Part shown: positions 35,504 through 48,357 of the stretch, one piece after another
How the letters are laid out: every line of letters starts with the position of its first letter
Position numbering within the stretch: the stretch's first letter is position 1
NCBI GenBank assembly: GCA_022578605.1
Contig: MU394055.1
Location: forward strand, 190,902 to 254,901
Source of the DNA: Camillea tinctor
Lineage: Eukaryota; Ascomycota; Sordariomycetes; Xylariales; Xylariaceae
Length of the DNA stretch: 64,000 nucleotides
Direction of reading: 5' to 3'
The notes under the pieces: model-generated
Seen by the model: only the letters and a program-made list of their open reading frames with translations
Databases searched by the model: none
Told to the model about the DNA's origin: nothing
Translations under genes and position numbers: made by a program

Positions 35504-36570
35504 ATGACGAGACGCGAGACAAACGTGATGATGCGAATCGCTATCGCAGGTGCTGGTGGCTTTGCTGCCATGTTAACCCACGAGTTATCTCAGGGTGCTA
35601 ATGCCGTTCTCGTTCTATCGAGCCAGGTGCGTAGCCAAACCTATCCTTTCCTTGGGACTGACTGACAACGGGAAAGCCACATCCCGAGTTTGAATCCAAC
35701 TACTACTGCCAGGTTGCCGTGGTTGATTATGCCAACCTAGACAATCTCCAGTATACTCTTCAGGGAGTCGACCTCGTGATATCGACGATATCTGGAGTAG
35801 AACAACTTAACCTTATCGATGCTGCTCGACGAGCTCGCGTCAAGTGCTTTGTGCCTTCGGAATTCGAGGGTTCCTTAAGCCACCGACCATCTGCCAACGA
35901 CCCTTTCGACAATGGGAGTTCAACCGCGCTACAACAGCTTCGACGTTGGGAGTCATCGAGTCACTACCCCATGAAGTATACTGTCTTTTCCTGCGGACTC
36001 TTCTACGAGCGATTTGCGCCAGGGGGTCTTCGAGAATACAACATGGGCGCAACCTGTCAAGTCCAAAATCAGGGGGACTATATGATCAATGTCGGTTTTG
36101 CTAAGGCCGACATTCCTGATAGGAGTCCCGAAGGCCGTTCCGTCCAAGTCGTTATGACATCCGCCCGGGACGTGGCAAAATTCGTTGCCGCTGCTATTGA
36201 CCTTGGCATTGATACCTGGCCACGCGAGTTCAAGATGCGTGGCACCCGGTTGACACCTCAGCGGATCCAGGAGTTGTGCAGTGAGGTTAGGCAAGGTAAG
36301 TTTCAAGGTCCCTTAGTATATCTTAGCACATACTAAAAGACATACATAGTCCAATTCCAAGTAACTACTTGGAAATACCAGGAACTGGTTTCTTGGCTTC
36401 AGTACTATGAGCAGAACCACGATCACGCACAGCGATGTTTCATGGAACATCTTGTACAGACTGCAAATGGACGCTACGACTTCAGAGATGCAAACTTGAA
36501 CGACTTGGTTGATATTCAGCCTATGAGGTTTCGACAATGGTTGGAAGCTCATTGGGGCCCAGCACAATAA
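35504..36570 (+). CDS. NmrA/isoflavone-reductase-like NAD(P)-binding protein (320 aa)
   Basis: An atypical short-chain dehydrogenase of the NmrA/PCBER group. Exons are 35504-35626, 35677-36295 and 36350-36570. The first intron is 50 nt (GTGCGT to AAG, phase 0). The second is 54 nt (GTAAGT to ATAG, phase 1, TACTAAA branch). The dinucleotide-binding loop is G-A-G-G-F near residues 16-20 in place of the usual G-x-x-G-x-x-G, followed by P-H-P-E-F-E after the first intron. V-V-D-Y-A-N-L-D-N-L and S-E-F-E-G are family blocks. The C-terminal half is the substrate lobe and lacks the Tyr-Lys pair of classical SDRs, as expected for NmrA-like proteins. It may be an oxidoreductase or a redox-sensing regulator; no neighbouring biosynthetic genes point to a pathway. 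Two further Met codons lie at residues 9 and 10. Confidence 0.82.
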
Positions 36571-39500
36571 TGAATGGTCTTGGGTGGCGCAAAAATGACA
36601 AAGAAACTCTTGATGGATCGGTTTAAATCTCTTCAAAATATTCTATTAGTGCTCAACATAGTCTGAATTATCTATGCAACTCCATTCTCCTACACATTCA
36701 CTGCATTGATATAGTCTCGGCAGCGTAGACTGTTCCCCTTTTCTCGCTCACATTTTATATACAGACTACGGTCCGGTCAAGGAACATCACAGAGAAGTCT
36801 CGAGAAACCACTTGTAACAATCCCTATAAATCATTGGAGATTTACCTACAGATTGTTTATTGCTATGTGCAATCCCTTTCTATCGTATGCTTACTAGTTT
36901 CTAAGCTACGTTGCCCTTAACTTACGTACCTATTGTCTGTCAATGAACATAGGTACTTCAGACCAAAGAACACACGAAGACACATACACATACACAACCT
37001 ACAACACACCAATATCTTGTATCCCCCTCCCGGTTATTCTCGTACGCGGGATGAAGCAACTTACGCTTTCGCCTCCCTCCCTCCTTACCTTACCTAACCT
37101 AACCCGCATATGCATGCATGCGCAACACGCACGAACAAATGCAGACTAAAAAAATTTCTACGCTATGCCCTACCCGCCGCACTGCTACCTACGAAAAGTG
37201 CACGATTTCAGTCATGTCTGACATACCTCCCTACCACCAGATAAACCTATAGGCTTGCTTTGTCTCCCTTCCTCCATCCCATCTTCTCTAGTGTAGCGTA
37301 GTACACTAGGTAACCATCTAGCCTTATGCTTATTACCGTTCGAGAACATGAAGAAAAAAAGGGGGCGACTGGGAGCAAGGAGGGGGGTGCCAAAAAAGGG
37401 GAGCCCGGTCGTAAAAACATCCATACATATAAACCTTATGTTGAGGAGGGAGTCGTTACCAGATGTTCGGGCTCGGGTCCCCCTTCCCTTTCCTTCCCTT
37501 CCCTTCCCCCCTTTCCCTCTCCCGGTTTGCCCTTTTCTGCTTCAAAGGTTGGTTTTCTTCGTCCCTTTTCCCTTTCCCCCACAAACAGATATAAGCCTTC
37601 ACTGAAAGAAAAAAAAACTACTTACCTATGTATGACGGAAGTAGAAGAACTTTGGGAGGCTTGAAGGAGAGAGGTGAAGAAAAAGTCCTATAAAGTTACT
37701 TGTCTATGTATTAATAAGGAGAACATTACAGGCCGATTTCCTTTCTCCTCCTCCTTCTCCTTCTAACTTCTCTCAATTTTGGTTGGGGGGGGGAAGTGTC
37801 TGAGTTGTGAATCTGTCCACCTTGCGAGGTGAGAAGGTGAGTAAGAGTGGAGTATAATAGAGTGGATTTATTGGTTTATAGGTTATAGGTCAGTCGGAGC
37901 CACCGTATAAAGTGATTAGTAGTCTATATACTCCAAAAGGAAGAAAGAAAGAGAGTGTCTGAACGACATAAAAAACAAAGAGTAAAAGGCTATCACATCC
38001 AATTCGCTCTACATTAGATATACCAAGTCTGTAAATATTCGTACAGATGTCTGCTCCCCCCCCTTCTTTTTTTTTTCACTATAAGACTTTTAAACACTTT
38101 TCATCTCTCTTTTTTTCTTTCTTCACGTTCCCAAGTTTCATTCCCCCCGAGAAATCTGCCTAATCGTATACCTACCTATCTTTTAACTATCCCTTGACCG
38201 AACAAGTAACCCGACAAGTATGACTCTTTCCCCTCCCGTTTACTCTTATTGATCTCTAGTGTTTTTTTCTCCGCTTTTCTTTTTCTTTTCCCCTCTTCCC
38301 TCCTCTTAGTACTTACCTCCCCACATAGTGGAAGAAAATGAAATAATGAGAAGAGAGGCGGGAATTAGAAAAGAAACCTGTGACGCGGATGCGGCTTCTG
38401 GGACCGATGTGGGGGGAATATACATAATGGGGGGACGTAGATGGGGGAACGGAGGGGGAAACCAAAACAAAAAGAAGGAAAAAAAAAAGACAAAGGTCCC
38501 TAAGATGGGAGATATCTCATTTGTTGCCTTGCGATATGTCTCGTCTGACTATACATTGCTAGCCGCTCGCGCTTAGCCTGAACCATGCAGTTGCTGCTCA
38601 AGTCATCATCCCCAACCCCCTCCTCAGTTCCAGTCATATCGTTTCTTATACGGATGGTGATGTATGTGTGTATGTAGTCAGCCAGGATAATAGAGATGAG
38701 TTAAGAAGCTAAGAAAAAAGAAAAAGAAAAAGAAAAGAGAAAGAGAGATAGATAGTTGATATGGTATATTTTTTAACTTACTTACCTGAGTAGGTAGCCA
38801 TGGCTAGCCTTACCTTATGTGCGGCTATGGTGAAATCTTACTTACATACCATAGTTCTTAGATGTATATCTAGTTAGCTAGGTAGGCATGTAAGAGAGAT
38901 AAGGTAGGTTAAGTTGAATAGGTATGTAAGGGAGAAATCCATTCTGTGTGTAGCATAAGCGTAATGTGAACACAACCGGATTCCTCCTCGGTTCCCTCCT
39001 CCTTTCTTCATATCATCTTTGATCCTCCTTCAACCATTTTTTCTTCTCTTCCCGGTCTTGGCCATAGTATATGGGATCAGAAGTTCGTGTGTGAAATGAT
39101 GTAGGTTTTGTGTGCGTGTGACACGCGAGATTTACCACCTACCTAATCTTCCACTCTCACCCACTCCTCCTTTTCTTTGCTCTTAGCCTGTTGGATATCA
39201 AACGCCCTTGTGTGACTTTATCCTTTCTTTCCCTCTTTTTTAACTAAACTTCTGTATGGCCATTAGCATGTGTGGTTCATGTCTTCCGTATATACTAATA
39301 CACACATACACGCAATGCGTATTCACGAGTATATGTTAATGCAGCATGATAGACAGGTGTACTTAAGGTAGGCTCTAGATCCAACACCAATCATCTTGTA
39401 TATCAGTCCGTCTTAGAGATAAAATGGAGAGAAATAGACTACTGAATCAGGTAATTTTGCTTATGCCGTGTTATTCAGTCTATTATGTAGCATATAAGTC

Positions 39501-40508
39501 ATACTGCTTATTTCTTCTCTATTTCATGTTTTCTTCTTATTCCCATATATGACAAGGCACGAAACGCTATATAAAGATAGAAAGGCAAAAGCAAAAAAAA
39601 AAAAAGGAGGGGGAATAACGAAGGAATATATCATATCCTGGGTTAATTGCTAGTGTATGTCTATTGCACCGTACACCTGTGTATTTGTATTGAATTGGAC
39701 GTTCTAAACTTTCCTCTCCTCTTCTCCCCCCCTCTCTCTACCCGTAGCATCTTGCCCGTCTCGTGTGATGGCAGCCTGATGAGCTATACGGGCAGACGGG
39801 TGACCTCTTACATCGTACGCGTAAGTAAGTCAATCCATACGACCCAATCCCCTCTCGATCGGCCGGTCATTTAAAAAAAAATCTTCAACCTAGGCCGATC
39901 ACTTAGGTTTAGGTGGACCCAAGTAGAATAGACGAGAGATGATGAGATGAGACCGGGGAAAAAAAAGAGACGTCTGACTCGATTGAGGCTCAAGAAATAA
40001 TCTAATTACTTACTTTGTTTTCTTTTTGTTCCACCCTCCCTCTCTCTAGATAGGACAACCTCTAATGTGGCCGCATTCTAATCCTCATCCCTCCCCCTTC
40101 CTCCCGCCCCTCTTGTATTACATGCCCAAGCGTCCAGTTAGAGCCGAGTAACTAGAAGGATTTGGGAGTCGAAAATAAGTAGGACAACATATAGCTACCG
40201 GCCTCACCGGTAGTGTGAAGGTGGGTTACGCAGGCAGGGCTCCGTATTCCTACCCACTTGCCAGCCCTTTCACCACCACCACTGCCACTTCATTACACCG
40301 AACGGGCGGATTTCCCTGCGCATGTTGTATGGGAATGTTTTTCCGCCCTTTAGTCTTGCATCCTGCCGGCGGCGCGCAAACTCGTACTCTCTTCATCCTT
40401 ACCCCCTCACCTCCTTTATTCCTTCCCTACTACCACCCAGCCCTATTCTGCCCTGCCCTGCCCTGCCCTACTCTGCCCTGGCTGTTCTCCTCCCCCATCC
40501 TCCCCCTA
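36571..40508. other. gene-free, low-complexity convergent region
   Basis: This spacer of about 3.9 kb is dominated by polypyrimidine and polypurine tracts, for example 37480-37540, 37738-37765 and 38060-38120, and by TAGGTA/TACCTA words. A TGCCC-type pentamer repeat lies at 40448-40480. ORFs here are low-complexity translations. No gene is supported. Confidence 0.5.
40448..40480. repeat. short tandem repeat of a TGCCC pentamer
   Basis: About six copies of TGCCC, with one A-containing variant, lie some 30 bp beyond the stop of the deaminase gene. Confidence 0.6.
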
Positions 40509-42506
40509 TTAGTCCTCGCCGAACTCGTCCACGATCCACAGGCAGAACTTCTCCCACTCGACCTCCCACTCCCTGAGCCTCTGCGCCTTGACGCCGCTCC
40601 CCACGCTCGCCTGCCTCACGCCCTCGGTCCACTCCTCCGCGCTCTGGTCCTCGAACGCGGCCCAGCGGATGCTGTTCTCGGCGAGGCTGCCGAGGCCCGC
40701 GAGCCCCAGGTTCTCCCAGCCCTGGAGGGCCTGCCAGAAGTCGTGGGTCGAGCCGGCGGTGTCCTGGCCGAGCATGGCCGGGTCGTCGTTGCACAGGGAG
40801 CAGGCGACGCCGCGGGCGAGCAGCGCCGGCAGCGGGTGGCTCATGACCGAGCCGCAGAGCCGCAGCACCTCGTTCGAGATCGGGCAGCTCTCGATCAGGA
40901 TCTTCTTCTCCTTCACCAGGTTGATGAGCAGCGGGTGCTTGTACAGGCTGAACCCGTGCCCGATGCGCCGCGTGCCCAGCAGGATCGCGTCGAAGAGGTT
41001 GTGGTCCGTGCTGTTGCCCGAGCCCAGACACTCGCCCGCGTGGAAAAAAAAGGGGAGGTCGACTATATAGCTTGTTAGAGAAATATGTGAAATTCGAAGT
41101 GTGAGCCGAAGTAGTCTTAAGGTGGAAGCAAGGACAGACGGAGTCTTAATTATGATGTACTCCTAAAAGGGTAATTTCTACTTTCGGTGTGTAAAGAGGA
41201 CCAGGTGAGAGTAATAGGGGAAAGCATGAAGGCAGCTAGGAAAAGTGACATGCTAGGAGATTTGGACTTACCGCCTTCTTCGGCACATTGTTTGCGGAAC
41301 CAGAATATTTCGGGCAACAGATCGCGGAGTGGGCGTCCGGCGTCTTCCTGTCCTACTAGGTCGTACCCCGCGACGAGATGCGGGTGTGTGATCTTGGTCG
41401 TGATGCAATTATCCATGTCTTGGATGATATCGCGTCTTGGGAAAAAGCGGATAGTAGCCCAAATAGTCCGGATTCCCCAGAATCCCTTCCCTTCTTCCGT
41501 TGCTTTGAAATTGGCCACCTCCTCGTCGAGGACGTTCATCATAGCCGTGTAATCGGTTTCGGGCGTCTCGCAGTCTTGGCGGTAGTAATCAAGTGCCCAG
41601 GAAAAGCGCAGCTCGGCCCAGTTGATGCCATCGGCCTTAAGCAAGGTGAGCAGCCGGCGTAGGAAGGCGCGGTAGATAGGTTCATAGTGAATGATGCTGT
41701 TGACCACGCGGAAGCACATCTGGAACTTTTTCCAGATGTGATCCACGCCATGATGCTGCTCGAACGCGTCAGTCCGCGAGACAGTGCTGCGACTGTATAG
41801 CCAACGCAGGAAACCCGCTCTAGCGCCGTCCGGGAAAGCATCAACAGCCTGTGTCAGTAAGACAGGCGTCATCTCGGTATATCCGTCTTCCCAGATATTG
41901 CTCTCGGTCCGCGGCTGCTTGAAGAAACGGAACTGTAGCTTGGCCTCCCGTAGGGCTCTGGGGTTGCTGAGTGGCTGATCTGCCATGATGTGCATGCCTG
42001 GAGTCTTGAGAAGGACGTCGAACAGGTAGTCAAAGTCAACCATGGCATCCATGTGGGCGTGAAGAAGAGCACCCTTCGGCATCTGTCGGACGATCTTCCA
42101 GAGCTTGGTGCCTTCCATGCGCTCCTTGGACAGCGAAAACATCATGCCCGGATGTACAGTGACATTCTCGGTCTCTTGGGCTAGCGAGTCTTCTAGCTGT
42201 GTGGTCCAGACAGTGTTCTTTTCCTCTTCCCGGATGCGATCTACGATAGCGCAGGCGCGCTTCGCAATCGGGGAGAGGTTTTGTCTGAAAGATGCATCTG
42301 GTGATATAGTGTGTTAGTGTTTCTGTGTCTGTGATAAAAAGGGGGGAAGAGGCTAGGTCCGAACCGCTTCGCTCCTTGTTCTCCTGGGCTATAAGGGCTT
42401 CGCGTCCCTCAAGATATTTCTGCACGAAGGGGTCACTCTCCTGAGGGATTCCCTTGGAGATCTCGTCCCATTCTTCCTCTGTAAATGTCGATCGGTAATA
42501 ACTCAT
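40509..42506 (-). CDS. CECR1/ADGF-like adenosine deaminase (573 aa)
   Basis: A zinc-dependent deaminase of the adenosine deaminase superfamily, ADGF/CECR1 branch. Exons are 42506-42365, 42297-41272 and 41062-40509, both introns phase 1. The first donor is unusual (GTTCGG), but this join is the only one that gives D-A-S-F-R-Q-N-L-S-P-I-A-K. The second intron is 209 nt (GTAAGT to ATATAG). Zinc and catalytic motifs are present: L-L-H-A-H-M-D near residues 125-131, F-F-F-H-A-G-E near 394-400, S-C-P-I-S-N-E, and C-N-D-D-P. The ADGF N-terminal extension before H-A-H is present, but the start (MSYYRSTFTEEEW) has no signal peptide, so this member should be intracellular, unlike animal ADGFs. The probable reaction is adenosine to inosine; other adenyl substrates are possible. 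Confidence 0.88.
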
Positions 42507-44243
42507 TTCTCGGATCTTCGGTGATTATGAGAATATGATGGTTGTGTGTGTAGGTGTAAATTTAGGTGTAGGTATAGACAAAATAAATGGGAAGATATTT
42601 GTATATTCGTTCGTTTGCTTCTTGTGAGGAGGAGGGGGAGGAGAGTATGTGTATGTGAGTGAGAGTGAGTGACAATATGTGTATATGAGTTTTGAGCGTG
42701 AGCGTGAGCGTGAATGTTACCTCAGTCAGGGATAGACAGGCAAGACAACTAGACAGATACAAACGGATAGAAAATAAATTTAAAAAAGAGAGATAGAAAG
42801 AAACAAGCCGTAAGAAGCCGATCAATTTCTAAGTGGGCTGAGAGAGATGATCTTTTTTTTTCCCGTCTTACAATTCAAACCATCTCCAAGCTGAAATATG
42901 TCTGGTGTTTACTTACCTGAAGTAAGTAGGTATTATTTTGTTTTATAATACTAGGTAAATAGAAACAATGACGCCCTATTATTGACAATTTATTTCTTTT
43001 CTTTTTCTTTTTTAAAAAAAAAAAAAAAGTAAATCCCAAATCTTTTTTTCTCTTTCTATTAATTTTGTTCGTCTTCCTTGTAGCTTTGTAGGTATGTTGT
43101 AGTAGGCATGTATGTAGTTAGGTAGTAGTAGGCAAAGTACTTTTCCTAGCTAGGCTCTAAGGTTGTCAGGTGTTCACTGGTCGGAAAGGTTTATTGGGTT
43201 ATTGCATAGGTAGGTCGGTGGTCGGTGAGATTTGATATTAATATCGTGTTTTATAATCCATACCGGACACTACCGGCGGGTGCTACGTGCCTACTTATCT
43301 TCCCCCCGCGAGGCAATGAATGACCCCTTAAAAAAAAACAAAAGCCCCGCAGATAGACGCTTTTTTAGGGGGCTCTCCTGTTCTGCAACCCCACTTAACG
43401 AATGACCATCGTTGCTTTTGATTTTCTGATTTTATCTTTATATTTTACTCGTTGATATCAATGTCCCTATTTCTGCCCAAGTTCTCCTTTAATTTTTATT
43501 TTTTATATATATTGGATTTTACTGTAGTTTATTTCACCCACTTAACCACCTAGGTCTATACAATAATTTTACCTATTCTTCCCCTCTCCTCTAATGCTTC
43601 AACTAACTAGAAAAATACAAAAAATTAAGAACCTAATTAGTTAGGTTAATGACGTGATGGAACCTACTAGACATCTAACCTGAACCTAGCTCGGTGATAT
43701 AGAAAAGGAAAAAAAAAGACTCTATACTTACCAACTTACTTAGTCTTCGCCAAGTTCCCCTCCTAGGATCTCACTACGGCGATAGTTCTCAGACCGTCGG
43801 TCTTCGACGGAGTCAGCTTGCTCATGGTCGCTGTACTTTTCGCCCGGCTTACTCAATCAATAAAAGACGCTATATTGTTCGTTATATTGTCCGTCATCTA
43901 TCTATCTATCCTTGGCATGCAGCACAGCTGATGGTTAGTCGACGAACCCCTAACCAATAAATGTTACATTGGTCGAAATAGGAAAAATAGATAATAGTAG
44001 ATATATGTATATATATATCACTTAGGTATCAACTAGCTAGCAGACTTAAGAGAAGAAGTCAGGAGGTAAAAAGTAGTAGTAGTGTATCTAGCCCAGATGG
44101 ATAACCTAGGTAAACTATATCCAAAGTGGTGAATCTCTTCGTTCTCCCTCTCCCTCTATCTCTCATCGTACATATACAAGAAATGATATCCACATACACT
44201 TACATACCACGTATAATCTACCTCACTCCATGCACCCCATCTC
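42507..44243. other. intergenic region
   Basis: This 1.7 kb spacer lies between two minus-strand genes. It contains a GTGA/GAGT-rich stretch near 42640-42715 and a T-run followed by an A-run near 42991-43028, which could form a hairpin. It is strongly AT-rich from 43400. No gene is supported. Confidence 0.5.
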
Positions 44244-47200
44244 TTAAGCCTGCAGCGCAGCCTCCTCCCTGGCTGCATGACTCCCCTTCCTCCACGCCTG
44301 CGTGTGATCTCTCTCCGCACCCAGGACCCTCTCCTTGCCCACGGGGCCCCAGCCGCCTCCTCCAGGGGTATTAACAATGATCCTATCCCCGGGGTTCATA
44401 GGCGCGCTGTTCTTTGCACCTAGGTTGATGTACTTCACCTCGTAGTCCTCCCCTTCTGCGTCCGGGTTCTTCACCCTCCTGACCCAGATATTGAGCCCGC
44501 ACTGCGCATCTTCTCCCCCCGCGAGTCCGTACGGGCGATACACGCGCCGTTCGCTGAGGATCGATACCTGCATGGGGAGGCGGAACTCGATGTCTCTCAC
44601 TACGCCATCGCCTCCGCGGTGCTGGCCCCTGCCGCCGGAGCCCTCTCGGATCGAGAACTCCCGCAGTAGTACTGGGTAGCGGCGCTCGAATACCTCCGAG
44701 TCCGTGATGCGTGTGTTTGTCATGTGTACGTGCACGCCGCTAGTACCCTCCCAGTAGGGGCCCGCGCCGCTGCCTCCCGCGATCGTCTCGTAGTAGCCGA
44801 AGCCGCGGACCTCCTTCTCGCCTGACAGGTTTCCACCGAAGCCAAAGGTCAGGTTGTTACAGTCGCCCTGGCTCGCAGCACAAGCTTCAAACGCACGGAA
44901 GATGACGTCGGTCACACGCTGGCTCGTCAGCACGTTGCCACCGACGACAGCTGCGCCGTTAGAGGGAGATAGCAGCGAACGCGGCGGGATCCGCACGTCG
45001 ATCGGTTTCAGGCAACCCTGGTTAAGCGGTATATCATCCGAGATGAGGCACCGCAAGCAGTAGATAACGGCGCTATAGGTGATAGCCTCGGGCGCGTTGA
45101 CGTTGCCGTAAACCTCAGGCCCCGTGCCAGCGAAGTCAAATACGGCCTCACCTTTGTCTGGATCAATCGTTACACGCAATTTAATAGGTGTCCCGTCGTC
45201 CATGTAGTCTATTGCGGAGAGCTCCTTGCCTTCGAATCTCTTGTAAACCTGCTTTAGCAGGTTCCGCACGCATAGCTCGGCGTTGTGTTGAATGTTGACC
45301 ATGTAGAATTGCACGGTGTCCTCTCCATACTCCTCAATTAAGCCCTCAATGAGCGAGATACCCTTCTGATTCGCAGATACCTGCGCCCGGAGGTCATTGA
45401 TGTTATCCGCGAGACACCGTGTCCCGCTGCACCCAGGATATTGCGCAGGTTCCTTGTAGAGGAGTTCTGTAATTCTTTCCTCGTTGAATTTGCCCTCGCT
45501 GACAATTTTCTCGCTCTTGATCGCCGCACCCTCTTGGAAAAGCTCCCGCGAATGTGGTGGCATACTACCCGCGGTAATACCGCCAATGTCTGCATGGTGT
45601 GCCCGTGATGCAGCGTAAAATAGGATCTTGTCACCCTTCTCATTGAAGGCCGGCATAAGTAGAGTGATATCAGGCAAGTGAGTGCCTCCATACGACGGAT
45701 GATTTGAAATGATCACATCTCCCTTCTTCAATTTACCCTCCCAGATCTTCGCCTGTGTCCTAACACACGTTGACATGGATCCAAGGTGGACGGGTAGATG
45801 CGGCGCGTTCGCCACCAGGCCACCTGTAGCATCAAAGATAGCACACGAAAAGTCAAGGCGCTCCTTGACATTGGTGCTGACACTGGTCTTCTGCAGTGCC
45901 CGGCCCATCTGCTCCGCAATAGCCATGAAGCGATGGCCAAAGATGCTTAGCATAATAGGGTCAACTTCCCTGTCCGCTGATTCATTCTTCTGGGACCTAC
46001 AACGGTTATGTTAGTTCGCCCACATGTAATACACATCATGTCCACGCTGATCAGAACACTTACTCCTCTTTTGTGTCTTTCTCGAGATCTATGACAACGT
46101 GAGTCTTTAGAATCAAGGCCTTTGCATTCGGAGTGACAACAATGGTCTGGGTTCCATCCGCTAGCATAGCCGGCCCGCTGATTTCATCTCCAACTGCCAG
46201 ATCGACTAGCTTGTAAATAGGGGTTTCCACCCGTCCACCCTCGAAGTATACTTGGGACTTGTCATGTGCCTTCTTGTCCCCCACTGGCTGGCGCTTGACA
46301 TTTTTAAGCTGTTGATCGATGGTTTCATCCTGGTATCGGAAGCTCTTTCCTATACCTCGTACACGCACGTCGTCGACGATGATGTCTCTCTCGTCTAGAG
46401 TGAAACCAAACTCATAGCGATGATGTTTCACGAACGCTTTGCCAAAGGCCCAGTCTTCGCCACCGAACAACGTTTTCGAATCTTCCTCGTTCGGCTTGAC
46501 GATCATAAGTGCAGATTCTGTGCCGCGGTACCGCATGTTGAGGTATTCCTCGAAGACGATTTCGCTATCCTCAAACCCTTGGTCCTTGAGCGCCTGTCTA
46601 GACTTGTCCTTGAGCTTTTCCATCTTACTCTTTAGTTCGCCAACTACATCTCCTGCGTCCTGCCAGACCTTACTCTCGGGCTCTTGCCGCTCGTCCACCA
46701 CGTCTGCCAAGGCCATACCATATGCTGACAGCACAGACGAGTATCGGTGGACTAGGATTTGTTTGATACCCAAAGCATCTGCTATAGCAACAGCATGCTG
46801 TCCACCGGCGCCTCCGAATGTGGCGAGACGGTGTTTAGATGAATCGTGGCCCTTGGCCTCGGTGATAGACCGAATTGGCCTCGTCATGGCTTCATTGGCT
46901 ATGGTCAAAAACCCGTAGGCCACCTCGTCCAGGCTCATGTTCTTGCCGGTCTCCCTATTAACCTGATCGGTTAGTTCTTGGATGACCTTCTTGCTGGCTT
47001 CATAATCGAGCCCCTCGTCTTCGTTCTTGCCGAATATTTTGGGGAAGAACTCGGGAAGCAGGCGACCGAGGAACAGGTTTGCATCAGTCACTGCGGCAGG
47101 TCCCCCCTTGCGGTAACATGCAGGTCCGGGGTGCGCGCCGACCGACTCAGGTCCAACAACGAAGAGGCCGTTTTTGAAAAACAGCCTACTCCCACCGCCA

Positions 47201-48357
47201 GCAGCGACGGTATTGATGTCGAGCTGGGGCGACTGAATCGTTACACCGGCCGTCGTCGTTTCAAAGACGTGCTCGTAACGCCCCTCACCATACCGTGACA
47301 CATCAGTGCTAGTACCACCCATGTCAAAGCCGATGACCGGTATCCGGGTGTCCGCATCGTAACTCGTGATGGCGTACCCTACCACGCCTCCTGCAGGTCC
47401 AGAGAGGATAGCTTTCAGACCGGTGAATTTATCCACGTCGACTAAACCTCCGTCGCTCTGCATAAACTCGCACCGAGCACCTCTGCTGCCTTCTTCGTGG
47501 AGAACGCTCTGCGTCCCTAGTCCACCAGCAAACCCTTTCTGAAATCCCGAGATGTATTTCTTGATCGCAGGGGTCAGGTACGCATCGGCACAGACACTCG
47601 TTGCGCGCGATACGAGCTTGATCATGGGCATCAGCTCGTGGCTTAGAGAGATGTGCTGGAAGCCGACTTCTTTGGCGATCTTTCCAATTAGGGCCTCGTG
47701 GTCGGGGAAGGTATAGCCATGCATGAGGCACACGGCTATACTCTTGATCCCCTCGTCATATATGCGCTTTAACTGTTCCCGGATCCCGGATTCCTCCGGC
47801 CGCTGTAGGATGCGCACGGCCTCCCCCGAGAGACCCATCACAAGCTCGGCCTTGGCCGCCTCGGCGGTACCGGCCTTCGCCTCAGCTTTAGTAATGCTCC
47901 GCTCCGGGTCTTCGGCGTAGTCTTCGAGCGTGACACGCTCGTCGATCTCGACGACTTCCTCATACAGGACATCCGGCTTCTTAATGGCGAGGTCGAAGAT
48001 TTTGGGCCGGCTCTGGTTGCCGATGACCAGACAGTCCCGGAACCCCTTGGTGACAACCAGGGCAATCTTCTCGCCTTTGCGCTCGAGCAGCGCATTCGTA
48101 GCTACAGTAGTGCCCATCCGTATGCTGTCGATCTTGGAAGTGTCTAGGGCCTCTCCGCGTGGGATATCACGGCCCTGAAAATGGCTCACAATACGGCGGA
48201 TACCCTCCAATGGGGCATCCTCATAGTTTGCAGGATCCTCGGAGAGCAGTTTGATCACGACATCTTCGCCGTTTAGCGTGCCGACGCAGTCAGTAAATGT
48301 GCCACCACGATCAATGGCGATGCGGACACCGCGGTCTTTTTGGTCGCGGGAGCCCAT
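44244..48357 (-). CDS. OXP1: 5-oxoprolinase, ATP-dependent (1348 aa)
   Basis: It hydrolyses 5-oxo-L-proline to glutamate with ATP in the gamma-glutamyl (glutathione) cycle, in the cytosol. Exons are 48357-46064 and 45996-44244. The single 67-nt intron (GTAAGT to TTGTAG, phase 2) sits almost exactly between the two halves. The first half (about residues 1-765) is hydantoinase A-like, with D-R-G-G-T-F-T-D-C near 17-25, the [15 protein letters not shown] block and G-G-A-G-G-Q-H-A. The second half is hydantoinase B-like, with [26 protein letters not shown] and a Gly-rich T-P-G-G-G-G-W-G near the end. Length equals eukaryotic OPLAH/Oxp1 (~1290-1350 aa). A paralogous hydantoinase cannot be wholly excluded but is less likely. 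Confidence 0.93.
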
